A stretch of DNA of 64,000 nt from Gadus chalcogrammus (lineage: Eukaryota > Chordata > Actinopteri > Gadiformes > Gadidae), in NCBI RefSeq assembly GCF_026213295.1, contig NC_079413.1, positions 22,041,609 through 22,105,608 of the forward strand. The letters run 5' to 3'. Position numbers and translations under genes: made by a program. This document shows, piece by piece, positions 1-20,500 of the stretch. Within the stretch, counting starts at the first letter, position 1. Each line of letters starts with the position of its first letter. The notes under the pieces were generated by a model. The model was not told the origin of the DNA and did no database searches. It worked only from the letters and a program-made list of their open reading frames with translations.

Positions 1-230
1 TTTTTGCTCTGCATGTGAAGGTGCAGAGTTATAAACACATATCTCTTTTTGATACGTGCTTCTTATTTTGTTTGGGGTTGGAATTGTCTTTCGTTTAGCT
101 AGCAATGGTTAGGAGAGACTAAAGGTTGGGAATGTTATTACACTGGGGGTGTGTTATATGACCTTAACAAGCAAAATAGTAAATTTCAAAGTTTCATTTT
201 AAAAATAAATTCAGTTAAACAAGTTGATGA
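1..230 (+). other. 3' UTR end of an off-window upstream gene copy
   Basis: This stretch matches the sequence following the stop codons of the gene copies in units 1 and 2 (20275 onward and 40711 onward). A candidate polyadenylation signal AATAAA lies at 204-209. It contains a short hairpin with ctctgca and tgcagag arms. By homology it is the tail of another copy lying to the left of the window; no coding sequence of that copy is visible. Confidence 0.6.
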
Positions 231-757
231 CAAATGAATACCGCTGTAGAGGTTTTTGAAGTGTGAATGCCCGATATGAGTACTTAATAATACCATTACA
301 GTTGGGAGAACAGTCAATGGGAACCCACTGTTTCAGCAGGAATACAAACACTATGGCTGGGTTGCACCAACATGGATTGATTAATCCTGGTTTAGGGTTT
401 CTATGGTAAGTAAATCTAGGTTAAAGCTGATTCATAATTAATCACAAATGTGTTGCACATTTTAGTTGTAACTCTGGATTAGGTAAACTAGTTTAAACAA
501 GGATTAAAATAGGATTAGTTTGTGTTCAGTGTCTGCCATGATGGATTCCGGCGAAATGTGAACAAATTCAGGATGTAGGTACGATAAAGATGGGCCACAA
601 TATATTCACAAGTCTTCTCGTAAACTCGTTGCTTTTTGAAAAAATGTAACCGTTGTTACCTTAACTGTTACAGCTGACACTACAGCACTTGATACTTGTA
701 GCAAGCTAGCTTTGCTTGTAACTTTTTTAGATATGGCACGACACGTTAAATTAAGAT
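231..757. other. Intergenic, no gene seen
   Basis: No convincing coding sequence. It contains gggttgcaccaac near 373 followed by AT-rich sequence with repeated gattaatcc/ggattaa words, a pattern often seen near ends of PIF/Harbinger-type elements. I could not find the partner end, so no element is called. Confidence 0.4.
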
Positions 758-950
758 ATGGCACGTCAAAGGGGATCCATCTTTTTGTCATTTGAAAGAT
801 GTTGCTCAAGGACTTGATGGAGGAGTTTGGTGTTATTATTGAGGATAAGAGGACTGACAGTATGACGCTCAGTAGCGGCATGGTAACCGGTAGAGTCGAG
901 AGAATTCCCGGTGGGCTGTTAACGTTTTGGGGCCGACCGCCGGGCTGATT
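758..950 (+). pseudogene. Relic of a Myb/SANT-like (Harbinger-type) DNA-binding protein exon, unit 1
   Basis: The same stretch in units 2 and 3 reads openly from an ATG and gives a ~60-residue peptide whose middle part, with VIIEDKRTD, resembles the start of Myb/SANT-like domains carried by PIF/Harbinger transposons and their domesticated relatives. Here one A is missing in gaaagatg (gaaaagatg in units 2 and 3), which shifts the frame soon after the start. No transposase was found beside it. The family call rests on memory of the motif only. Confidence 0.35.
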
Positions 951-1315
951 TTGCGAGCTAACTATTGCATATATAAGTTCCTTGCTGTGCCGTCCGGCTA
1001 GCCAAAGCTGTGCGCTACTCTCTCTCTCACTGTCTCCCACATACAAACACACGCAAGCACTCACAAACTGTTCCAACCAAGTCGATATTAGTAGAGGGGG
1101 AGTAAATGAGTGGCCCCTCCCCAAGTGGCACGACCGTGGTGGGCCTTGAATTGCAGAAAGCTAAATACGTACACAGCTATGACGACGTTGAACTCTATAC
1201 GCCATAACAAATAAATGAGAATAGGCAATGAAGAAGATGAAAATGGGCAGATTTTGAAAAAGTAGCTAGCTAACCATTATTATCAGTATGATTCATCAGT
1301 ACAAATGCTGTGTAA

Positions 1316-2165
1316 TTATAATAATAATCATACATTTTATTTTAAGCGCCTTTCATGTCTCCCAAGGACACTGTGCAGTAAAGGTAAAACAAAATGTTAA
1401 TAAAATAACATTAGACATCAAACAGAGACAATAAAACAGACACTGAACATTTGTTAAACACAGTACAAAAATCAAAACAAAACAACTAGATAATACATTA
1501 AACGGCGGTAAAAGATACATGGGAAGAGGAAATGGAAGGGGGTGGTGCATTGGTCAGCCCAGGTCAAGGTCAGGGTAGGAGGCGTTGGGGGAAGGAGGGA
1601 AAAGCCAGGGTGAAGAGGTGGGTTTCAGTAGAGGTTTGAAAGTGGACAGGGAAGTGCATTGACGCAGTGCAAGTGGGAGGGAGGTCCAGGGCCTTGGAGC
1701 GGCCACGCTCAATGCCCTGTCACCCGTGGTGCGGAGGTGTGCGGCGGGGGTGGAGAGGAGGTGGGCTTCAGTGGAGCGTAAGGTGCGGGTTGGTCGGTAG
1801 GGGGCCCAGGAGGTTCAGAAAGATAGGAAGGTGCAAGATGATGTTGTGCTTTGAAAGCAAGGAGAATGATTTTAAATTGAAAACAGTAACAGGGAGCCAG
1901 TGTAGTTGGTGGAGGATGGCAGTGATGCGTTGCCAGGGCCTAGTGCGGGTGAGAACTCTTGCAGCGGAATTTTGTACGTATTGGAGTCTGTTAGGTAACT
2001 TTGCTGAGACACCGAAGAGAAGGGCATTGCAGTAGTCTACTCTGGAGGATATGAAGGCGGGGATATGAAGAAGGTGGAATCTATAATGACACCACGGTTT
2101 TTATCTTCAGAGGTGGTGGAGGTGAAAATGCCAGGGATGGATAACTGAGAGTGTTTGAGTTTTTT
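1316..2165 (-). mobile_element. L2-type LINE 3' fragment, unit 1
   Basis: On the minus strand this encodes the C-terminal part of an L2-clade reverse-transcriptase protein. A segment near 2000-2040 translates to the typical YCNALLFGVSAKLPNRLQ run, followed by QNSAARVLTRT. The 3' end carries the L2-like ggcgctt/aaaataaaatgta tail and an AT-rich (ATT) run at 1316-1330. It is 5' truncated and not open, so not active. Confidence 0.7.
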
Positions 2166-3178
2166 CAACAGTCAATGGTGGTAGCATGTTTGGCAAAAGC
2201 CAAATACTTTTTTTTATTTTTGCAGCCAAAGAACTGAGGCAGCCCAGCGATGCTGATGAGATATACATATGCAGAACTATAGGAAAAGATATAATATTTA
2301 GCATGGGCGATTTTAGATTCTGACTTTTGGGGAGCTCAGCCACTAGGAAGCCACAGGGGTAAATTAAGTTTATAAAGGGGGAGGGGATTTTGAATATCGT
2401 AGATTTGATTTCCTGCATTCTGCTGCACTCAAGGGCGACCTGATGGAGATCCTGAATTTATTCTGGTGGGGGGGAAATCTGTATATTTATCCATCAATCC
2501 AACACATTGTATATTTTTGAACAGTCTGCTGGTTTATTCAGTCAGAAAAGCACAGACCTTTTGTCACAGTTTAACCTTAGTTAAACTCATAATACCAATG
2601 AGTATTTCATCCAAGAGAAAAGGATTAAACACATTTTGGCTAGCTCTTAAAGAAGGAATAATTTGTTCATGACTTAACCTTTTTATCTGAGTTATAGACA
2701 ACATTGTTGTACATTTAGTATTATGTAATATTATATTATCCATGATTTTTCCTTTGTCCTGTCCAAGATTCTGGGACCATTATTTTCTTAGTTACTATGC
2801 TGTGACATCTCTAAGCCAATAGATGGCAGTGGGAGCTGAATAATGCACTTCTGAACCACTATAGCTATGAAAGGAAAAATACATTTTGGATGAAGGAATA
2901 ATCAAATTGAGGTGAACTGTAATAACAAATTTGAGGTATATTTAATTTCCTTTGGGTAATAAACACTCAAAAATTACCACATTTCTCCCCCTTATTTTGT
3001 ATTTACACAGTTACTGAAACACATTGGTTTTCAAAGTAATGTAGCTCGAGGGCTATGTTTGTTTTGTTATTAGTTTTGGTATTGTTTATACCACTGCTAT
3101 TGGTCGCTGATGTGTTCCCATCATGCTTTGCTTGAGGAAGTCAGTAAGTGAGGAGTTAGTGGAGACAGTTAGTTAATG
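2166..3178. other. Intergenic, no gene seen
   Basis: AT-rich sequence with only short open frames and no recognised protein. It holds a CTCF-like motif at 2816-2829 (listed separately). The matching stretches are 22405-23418 in unit 2 and 42877-43889 in unit 3. Confidence 0.5.
2816..2829 (+). promoter_or_regulatory. Candidate CTCF-like site, unit 1
   Basis: The 14-mer ccaatagatggcag differs at one position from the commonly cited vertebrate CTCF core CCASYAGRKGGCR. It is kept in all three units. A motif match alone does not show binding. Confidence 0.25.
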
Positions 3179-3226
3179 TTAGGGTTAGGGTTAGGGTTAG
3201 TAAGGGTTAGGGTTAGGGTTAGGGTT
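3179..3226 (+). repeat. Interstitial telomere-type (TTAGGG)n repeat, unit 1
   Basis: Two blocks of the vertebrate telomere hexamer, three and four units long, separated by an extra ta. The same interrupted block occurs in units 2 and 3, so it predates the array. Confidence 0.9.
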
Positions 3227-3537
3227 AGAGTAAGGTCTTGGTGTACACTTGGAACAATACAATAAAGTCACTGAAAGAATATCACTCCTCTGCTTTTGAC
3301 ATTCGCCACAGTAAACTATACATGGTAAATATGGAAAATGGATACAAAAAATTTCGAACTATTATTCTATTGACACCGGAAATGTGTATTTTAGCGACCC
3401 TGGGACATTTAAAGAGTTTGTGTGTTATTTGTTGCATTGTCAATCAGTGTGGGGGGCGAATCACCAGGCCAGCTGGGGGCGGGGCTTGGGAGAACAGGTG
3501 GGGGGGGGTATGCGTGTCGAAGGGTTCTGTTTCGCAG

Positions 3538-4298
3538 TAGTGGTGGATTTAATGATTCGTTTACGTGAACCAGTTCGCGTCAGTCAGTTCGCCAAGAGGA
3601 GTCGTTCGCGAATCGTTCGTTCGTTCGTTCAGTCAGTCCAGTTTCCGTTCCCGGTAGGGGTGAATCGCATCATGGAATGCACCCATTGCATGGTTCTCAG
3701 CTGAGTCAGTCAGACTCAGTGCTACCGTAAACTCGACTGAACAGGTTCAGTCGAGTTTTCTGTGAATCGAATGGTGAATCGAATCATGGAATGTGTTTGT
3801 GCACGGTTATGCTGACTCTGAGTCAGTCAGACTCAGACTCTCAAAGGATCTTGGAACTTAAGTCGGTCATTAGCTGCTGACTTTATCCTGAAAGGTGAGT
3901 CAATATCGTTAATTTTATATATTAAAAAGATACCCGAGATAAAGGAACAATGTGTCAACCCTAACCCAAAGAATATACAAAGAAAACATGCATTTACCAT
4001 TTCACTGATATTTAATCGTATAATCGTACGCTCACTAAGCCCCTTAGGTGTATTTCCCCCAAGAAATCGGTTTATTCTGCCTTGCATACGATTGTCTGGC
4101 TCTCGTGAGTCGTCTCGGTCCCTCTTCACCACTCACACAGTGAGTGAACGAACTGTCAGCGAGTCGTGGGTCCGGGAGGTGTCGAGTCTGAGTCACGAAC
4201 GAGACAAGCGAGACGAACGAAAGAGAAGAACCAGTTCGGTTCGTTTGTTTAACGATTCGTTCATTCGAACGAATCAGTTCGCGACTGAACCACCTCTA
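3538..4298. mobile_element. hAT-like MITE, 761 bp, unit 1
   Basis: Ends are tagtggtgg and, inverted, tagaggtgg. They are flanked by tttcgcag (3530-3537) and gttcgcag (4299-4306), an 8-bp target duplication with one mismatch, as expected for hAT. The interior is rich in gaacga/ttcgtt words and has a perfect hairpin near 3729-3759 with arms of about 14 bp (aaactcgactgaac and its complement). Open frames inside (e.g. 4092-4469) look like translated repeat, not genes. Confidence 0.65.
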
Positions 4299-4508
4299 GT
4301 TCGCAGTTCTGTGCGTCCTGGTGAACCTGTTGGTGTGTGTGTATTTTGGCTGTTGGTTACGGGTTACATTGACCAGGTTTGTAGCAATGAAGGTACCAAG
4401 GTACCAGTACTTAGGATATCCCTTATTTCACAGATGAGGTCATTACAGTATCAACATACATTTTTATAAAACTTGTGATGCAAAAAAATGAAAAAGTGCA
4501 ACATGTAC

Positions 4509-4539
<31 letters not shown>

Positions 4540-5077
4540 ATACTTTAATAATAGACTAACACTATGAGATACAGACCACTATTTCGGGAGCACTAAACTA
4601 TGTCGCTTCACTTTCAGGGACCCATACATTTTTATCAAACTTGTGATGCAAAAGAAAATCAACAAGTAGGCTACACCATGTACTAGACTAATACTATGAG
4701 TCTAAAAGGTGTTGTACTTGTTGATTAGCTCACGTTGTTCAGGCAAGGAAAACACCTCCAGCTGATAAAATTCTGCCAGCCTTTTTTTTTCCTGAAAATT
4801 AGTGTTACCGATTGTGTTTAACCGCCGACTTGTGTGGGTACCAACAGCGCTGGAAGGACGACACCGCTACACAGGACTTGGTCTTTGCTGGTCCTCTTTA
4901 TTCTCCTGTTTGAATGGCGACACACAAACCGTGTCAACCACCATCAACTGCATTAATGTTCAGACCTCAAGCCTAGATAGATTTATCTCCCTCAAATATA
5001 CATTCTACATAAAACACGTGATCGTATAGTGGTTAATTTATATAACTCCATGTGAATCCCATATTTATGAAAGCCCA
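4299..5077. other. Intergenic, no gene seen
   Basis: Holds a (GATA)n microsatellite and two imperfect local direct duplications: acttgtgatgcaaaa near 4473 and 4642, and a segment at 4914 repeated at 5078. Short open frames here show no recognised protein. Confidence 0.5.
4510..4538 (+). repeat. (GATA)n microsatellite, unit 1
   Basis: About seven tandem GATA tetramers; the same tract is at 24750-24778 and 45222-45250 in units 2 and 3. Confidence 0.9.
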
Positions 5078-5129
5078 CCTGTTTGAATGGCGACACACAA
5101 ACCGCGTCAACCGACATCAACTGCATTAA
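4914..5129 (+). repeat. Local direct duplication holding an empty transposon site
   Basis: About 46 bp beginning cctgtttgaatggcgacaca occurs at 4914 and again at 5078. The first copy runs on uninterrupted through ctgcattaatgttcagac, with TTAA at 4953-4956. The second copy is interrupted after its TTAA (5126-5129) by the 1.8-kb element and resumes with ttaatgttcagac at 6946. The first copy is thus a natural empty-site control. Confidence 0.8.
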
Positions 5130-6945
5130 AGGTTGGGTAGGTGATTTGCGAAACGCCAGCAGATTTTGAAAATACACAACTCAAATGGTCCTACCCCCTC
5201 TCCTTCAACGCTGACTCTGACTCCACCCATTCCAAGTACCTGGACGCGCAATCATGCACGAGCGCGAACAGAGATGCGCGAGAGCGAGCCAGGCTAGCGT
5301 AGGTTTTCGTTTAACAACATGGCACTACATTCAGCTGTAAGTTGCACCCAGTACCGCGGGAAGTAGGGGTGCTGGGGGTGCTGCAACACCCCCTGTCCGA
5401 GGCCCTGTCTTATCACAGAAAACGATCATTTCTAAAAACTCCGGCCAAAGTGGAGATTTCTGAAGACGCCGGTTATGTGTTGTCGTGTCAACGGGGAGAA
5501 ACGGGATTTTAGGTTCTGAAGCGTCACATTATGCACCAGGAAATGCTTAACGTCATGTGAGCGCCCGCTGTACCGTATTGGTCCGAATATAAACACAAAC
5601 CCCATTGTAAGACGACCTATATTTGGAAAAAAGATTTGAAGACCAGATCCGGTTTTTATGAATAAATAAATTGTATTCATTGAAATAATATACGAAAATA
5701 AAAAGGCATCGAATAAAACACTGCATTGCCACTAAACAGTAGTGCAAATAGGCCGTACTGATGTGTACACCAAAGACTATTCCTGACACTCCTCTGCCCC
5801 GCTGCGTTCGCTCTGGCTGTGGTCGCTCCGAACTGTTTCGGCCCGTGGCAAAGCGAGTCATCCTCGCTGCTGTCCAAGGCATTTTGAGACGCAGCATTTA
5901 TTTAATGCTCATATGACCTAGTGCTGAAAAAAGGTTATATGAAAAAGTGTGAGGGTAGCGGTGGTGCGCTAAACTTGTTCTGTGAGCAGCTGGATGTGAA
6001 CGATCGATTTTCAACTGTGCGCGCATGCACTGGTGTAATTGAGCTGCGCTGCTATACATCTTTTTTATCAATGTAACGAGTTGCGAGTCTAGTGCAGGCT
6101 GAGTTTTTTTTTTCCCAGCACCCCCTGCTGAGAATACGTTCTCGCTGCTATGGTTGCACCAGATGTTATAAACATTAAACGGTCACATAAATCATTACTA
6201 TTTTTAGAAAATGTATGTTTGTTTCACATAATTGTATTGGAAGTCCTGGTTTTCACTAGGGTTGCCGCGGTGTGGACATTTTCACACCGAGTAATACACT
6301 CGTCTCCACACCGGTATTACCGAGTATAAACGGTATAAACTTTGAAACTAGGTCAACCGCCACACAAGCATCGGTTTTTAGACCCTTCTTGTCCTTCAGT
6401 TGCCGCCAACGTTCGAAAGCAGTGCCTAGGATTATTCTTGATTTCAGTTTTTCTCTTTCAGCGTTTTTATTATCAATTACTCTCTGAAAAAGAGTTTTCC
6501 TTCTCTTTGCTGGTGGTGGTGGTGGTGGTGGGGATGGTGGCGTCTTGTCTGCCATGGAAATTGTCTTCTACTGCTAGGTCCAAATGTGGATTAACTAGTT
6601 CCAGTAGCTACCGCAGGATAACAACAAACAGGAGCTTGCTCTGGGTCACGAGCTCTGGGTCACGAGTACTGCACGAAGGGGTCGCACGCGGGGCGCGGGG
6701 GAGGGGGAGTGCAGTACGACGGTTTGATTGACGTACTTACTGTCCAATGCAACTCGGTGGCAATGGAAATGATTGGCTGGAGTTTTTCGAGCCCTGCCCG
6801 TTCCACAGATGATTGACTTGTTTAATTTTCATCAGTACATCAGTACTTCTAACTCAGTGGCTGTAAGCGGGTTATGATTAAGCGGGGTAAGGATTTCAAG
6901 TAATTTGGCAAAAATGGCCAAAAAAGCGAATCACCTACCCAACCT
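5130..6945. mobile_element. TTAA-flanked DNA transposon, 1816 bp, unit 1
   Basis: Perfect 17-bp terminal inverted repeats (aggttgggtaggtgatt) are flanked by TTAA on both sides (5126-5129, 6946-6949). TTAA target duplication points to piggyBac or Kolobok families; the termini do not start with CCC as piggyBac usually does, so Kolobok-like is my guess. The interior holds a broken minus-strand reading frame (6256-6555) and sequence near 6260-6335 that may be the end of a nested hAT element. No complete transposase remains. Confidence 0.75.
6256..6555 (-). pseudogene. Truncated transposon-type ORF with polyproline N-terminus, unit 1
   Basis: 99 codons starting at an ATG in good context (ccATGg). 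Residues 8-15 are proline-rich, followed by a basic AKRRK and a charged helix with FERWRQLKDKKGLKTDA, which resembles a motif in fish transposon-derived proteins. The last ~30 residues are encoded by different, repeat-like sequence, so the frame is probably a chimera of the original first exon and a later insertion. The same ORF is conserved without change in units 2 and 3. Function unknown. Confidence 0.4.
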
Positions 6946-7312
6946 TTAATGTTCAGACATGTCTAACAAAAAGTAACAATTATAATCCAAAATAAAAACC
7001 AAACATAACAGAGAGCCCGCTAGCGAGCAAACAGCTAGCTAATTAGCTTTAGCTCAACACGCGGTTGGGAGTACTACTTTAAATATAATAGTAATTCCTG
7101 CACATAAATGTCTGTTACTTTCGTATTACATACAGGTAATATTTACATTCTAAATACACATCATTGGTCGGTACAAACGAGCCAAAACCATTAAACACCA
7201 CATCGCTCACGCGTACTCACCTCCAGCCTAGATAGATTATCTGCGGTGGTACGTAGGCTACGGCGCGCGAAAATAGACAATCGATGCAGTTGCACCATTC
7301 TGTCGCTAGGTG

Positions 7313-8855
7313 GCAATAATAATAATAAATAATAATACATTTAATTTAGAGACGCCTTTCAAGACACCCGAGGTCGCCTTACAGAGCATATTGTCATCAT
7401 GAATCGTTTAAAAAAAACAAGACATTGTGGAAAAAATAAATAAATAAATAAATAAACATAATAAATAAAAAATACATAAAACAAAAACAAGACAAAACAA
7501 AACAAACAAACAATCAAAACAGTGATCAGTTAGACGTTGTGTGCGAGTTTGAACAGGTGAGTTTTGAGTTGAGACTTGAAGGTTGTAATGGTGTCTGACT
7601 GTTTTATGTGTGGGGGGAGGGAGTTCCAGAACCTGGGTGCTGAACAGCTGAATGACCGGGCACCCATTGTAGTGAGTCGTGATGTGGGGATACATAGTAG
7701 TCCAGCAGAGGTTGAGCGGAGGGAGCGGGAGGGAGCGTATTCTTGGAGGAGGTCGCAGAGGTAACTGGGGGCTAGGTTGTGGAGAGCTTTGTAGGTGAGG
7801 AGTAGGGTTTTGCATTGGATGCGGTAGTGTACTGGGAGCCAGTGAAGTTGGATGAGGACAGGGGTGATGGTCAGATTATTTGGTGCGGGTGATGATCCGG
7901 GCGGCTGAATTCTGAATGATCTGCAGTCTGTTGATGAGTTTGGTGGGGAGTCCGGTGAGGAGGGCGTTGCAGTAGTCTATGCGTGATGTGACAAATGAGT
8001 GAACTAGGATTTCTGTGCTGGATTGGGTCAGTGATGGGCGGAGTCTGGCGATGTTGCGGAGGTGGAAGAATGCAGTCCGGGTGATGTTGTGAATATGGGG
8101 TGCGAATGAGAGGGTGTTGTCCAGGATGACGCCGAGGCTCTTGACTTTGGAGGAGAAGGGTACTGGGAATCCATCGATGATTATGAGTGGAGCTGGGGTG
8201 TGTTGTGATTTAGTGAGGGTGGATTTGGATCCGATGAGCAGGGCCTCGGTCTTGTTTCCATTGAGTTTCAGGAAGTTCCTGCTCAACCAGCTCCGGATCT
8301 CTTCCAGGCACGTGATGAGGGAGGTTGGGGGGATGGCAGCGGTGGGTTTGGTGGAGATGTATACCTGTGTGTCGTCAGCGTAGCAGTGAAAATAGACCCT
8401 ATGGTGACGGAGGAGTGTGCCCAGCGGGAGGAGGTAAGTGGTGAACAGGAGTGGACCCAAGACTGACCCCTGGGGGACACCCAGTGAGACACCTGAACAC
8501 CCAGACACCCAGTGAGGTAGGATGTAAACCAGGAAAGTGCAGCACCAGTGATCCCAATGCCAGCCAGGCGGTCCAGGAGCAGAGGGTGGGACATGGTGTC
8601 GAATGCTGCGCTGAGATCGAGGAGGATGAGAATGGTGAGTAATCCAGAGTCGGCTGCAAGTAGGAGGTCGTTGGTGATTTTGACTAGGGCTGTTTCAGTG
8701 CTGTGTTTTGGACGGAAGCCAGATTGGAACGGTTCGTGGAGATTGTTTGTGTCGAGGTGGGACTGTAGTTGTGCGGCAACCACCCTTTCAAGTGTTTTGG
8801 AGATGAAAGGGAGATTGGAGATGGGCCGGTAATGGTTAAGGTCAGTTGGGTCCAC
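7313..8855 (-). mobile_element. L2-type LINE with broken reverse transcriptase, unit 1
   Basis: Minus-strand frames at 8283-8855 and 7876-8508 together give an L2-clade reverse transcriptase: NHYRPISNLPFISKTLERVV, FQSGFRPKHSTETALVKI, a DLSAAFDT catalytic motif, GVPQGSVLGPLLF and the YADDTQVYIS catalytic motif. The two frames overlap near 8480-8510 and are out of register, so at least one frameshift separates them. A further frame change follows RIITRTK near 7876. The 3' end shows the L2 tail and (AAT)n at 7313-7340. The endonuclease part is missing. Not active. Confidence 0.85.
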
Positions 8856-10699
<1,844 letters not shown>

Positions 10700-12234
10700 C
10701 TGTTTGTTCTGAAAGTCAACCTCCTGCGGCAACCCTGATGGCGGCGTCCCGTCTTTTGTCTCCCAAGGCGTCACAAGTCGTTTTTCGTTTGGTTTGCAAG
10801 GCTTTTGTGTTGTGCTTTAAAACGCGATGTGTATTGTTTGTTTTGAAAATTAAATGTGTTTTCGAACTAAAGCAGTGTGGTGTGGTTTTTCTTATTGTAT
10901 TGTTCAACGCTTCCTGTTTAAGTAAATAAGCAAATTAGTAAATAAGCCGATGTGTTGAGGATTGAAGAGGTTTTGTGTACACAAGGTCACGTGACACGAG
11001 GGACTGAAACACCGGATTATTAACTTACATTATGGAGTTAAAGCACACATGCCTTCAAGGTTTAAACAACACAGTCTTCCTTTCATTTACTTTATGTTTT
11101 TCAATTCCGGTGCCACCAACCTATGTCATCCACCCTGATAAGAGAATATCAAACATTTCTACTTGATATTGTAAGATATTTTTTCTTTTACATTATTTAT
11201 TTGTACAATAGTATCAACAATAATTCATATCTAAAAGTAAAAATGGTTATAAATATAGAGACAAGCTTGCGCTTTCCCTGTCAGAATGACTTTGCACTTC
11301 GGAGTTGAAGGCCTAGGAAGTAACCGGAAGTTTTGATTAATGGGCACAGAAATCACTCACAATATGTGTATCATTTATAAAATGTCTCCAAAATAGGGTT
11401 AAAGTCCAGTTTTTGTCGTTTTTGGCATTAACGGGTGTTTTCTAATGCCATTCGGCAATGATATCACTTTGGGGAGACGTGGTGGAAGGTAGCCTAAACT
11501 AAAAACTAAATTCATAAAAATTATACATTTCATTTGAAGGCGTCTTTCTTGGCACTCAGGGACGCCGGGAAAAGACACACACAAGTCATTAAGAAAAAAC
11601 AACAATAAGATAAAGAAAAAATAACAATAGTAAGGGACAGCAATTGGCATCAGATGGAATAGGCAGTTTTGATGATGTGCTGAAATGTCTTTGCTAGTGT
11701 CGCACTACAAAAAAAATTCTATGCTGAGGTTTTTACTATCATCCTACATGATCACTGACCAAGTATAAGTAACTACTTTTTGGTATTTGCCGATACGGAG
11801 TACCGATACAAGTACTTAATATTACAATTATAGTTTAAAGAACTAATTTGAACACACTGTTTCAGCAACCAATATACCAAAATACCAAAAAAACGGACCA
11901 AGTACCAAGCCTAGTAGGGGCGAGCTGAGGCATTCAAGTGTTTTGCCGCTCTTTTGCATTGTTACCCAATTAAGGTTAGAGTTAGGGTTACCTAAACATG
12001 GTGACATAGATGTGCTATAGGCTAGACCGCCTGCCTCCGGCGAACATGCATTCCCTGCATTACGCAAGTACTTGTGGCGGGTGATGGGCCAACCATCTAA
12101 CACAGCCCTGAACATAGGTGAGGTAATGATGTAGTTGACACGGGCCAAAGCAGCCGCACCTGTCCTGTGGGCGTGTCTTCCACCTGTGTTGTGCTGTGGC
12201 AGTCGAGTGACAAGCAAAGGGGAGGAGAAAAAGG
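10700..12234. other. Upstream flank of the protease gene, no gene seen
   Basis: No coding sequence recognised. It contains a short minus-strand L2 3'-end remnant near 11512-11640 (catttcatttgaaggcg) and, near 11760-11920, sequence with gccgatacggagtaccgata and ccaagcctagtagggg that resembles ends of fish hAT elements. It presumably includes promoter-proximal sequence for the gene at 12277. Confidence 0.4.
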
Positions 12235-12244
12235 TTTTAAAAGG
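12235..12244 (+). promoter_or_regulatory. TATA-like box of gene copy 1
   Basis: ttttaaaagg lies about 33-42 bp before the ATG at 12277 and is identical in units 2 and 3. If it is the TATA box, the 5' UTR is only about 10-15 nt. Not proven. Confidence 0.35.
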
Positions 12245-12276
12245 CTCAACTGAATTGAGGACTTGAAACTGTTGGG

Positions 12277-20078
<7,802 letters not shown>

Positions 20079-20500
20079 AGGCAGTGTGTGGCCTGGAAGG
20101 GCTCGACTCCGGTTTATATTCACGTTGTGTGGATCTCATGGAGGGAAGTATGTGATCATGTTAAGACACGATCACACAGCATCTTGTTTTTCCTTTTGGG
20201 GTTTTCATGGATGCTGGAGTCGGTGGAGTCTCAGCTTACACATGGATATATAGTTTGTGTTGATTCATATTACTTTTTTGCTCTGCATGTGAAGGTGCAG
20301 AGTTATAAACACATATCTCTTTTGATACGTGCTTCTTATTTTGTTTGGGTTGGAATTGTTCTTTCGTTTAGCTAGCAATGGTTAGAGAGACTAAAGGTTG
20401 GGAATGTTATTACACTGGGGGTGTGTTATATGAACTTAACAAGCAAAATAGTAATTTCAAAGTTTCATTTTCAAAATAAATTCAGTTAAACAAGTTGATG
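20079..20500 (+). other. 3' UTR of gene copy 1 with polyadenylation signal
   Basis: Follows the TAG at 20076-20078. The first strong AATAAA is at 20475-20480, already inside what is called unit 2. Cleavage near 20490-20500 is an inference. Confidence 0.45.

Noticed and set aside
606..1124. 172-codon minus-strand frame
   Set aside because: No recognisable domain, and the corresponding frames in units 2 and 3 break at different places; the opposite strand carries a better Myb-like candidate.
1667..2035. 122-codon plus-strand frame, repeated in units 2 and 3
   Set aside because: It is the antisense shadow of the L2 reverse-transcriptase fragment.
3179..3226. A true chromosome end
   Set aside because: Only about 48 bp of repeat, with the same array sequence continuing on both sides.
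3538..4469. Arg/Ser-rich frames at 3384-3704 and 4092-4469
   Set aside because: They lie in the hAT-like MITE and translate its gaacga/ttcgtt repeats.
4510..4538. CRISPR-like array
   Set aside because: Simple tetranucleotide repeats without spacers, in a vertebrate genome.
7876..8855. A working reverse transcriptase
   Set aside because: Frames are out of register, the N-terminal endonuclease is absent, and the same lesion is in all three units.
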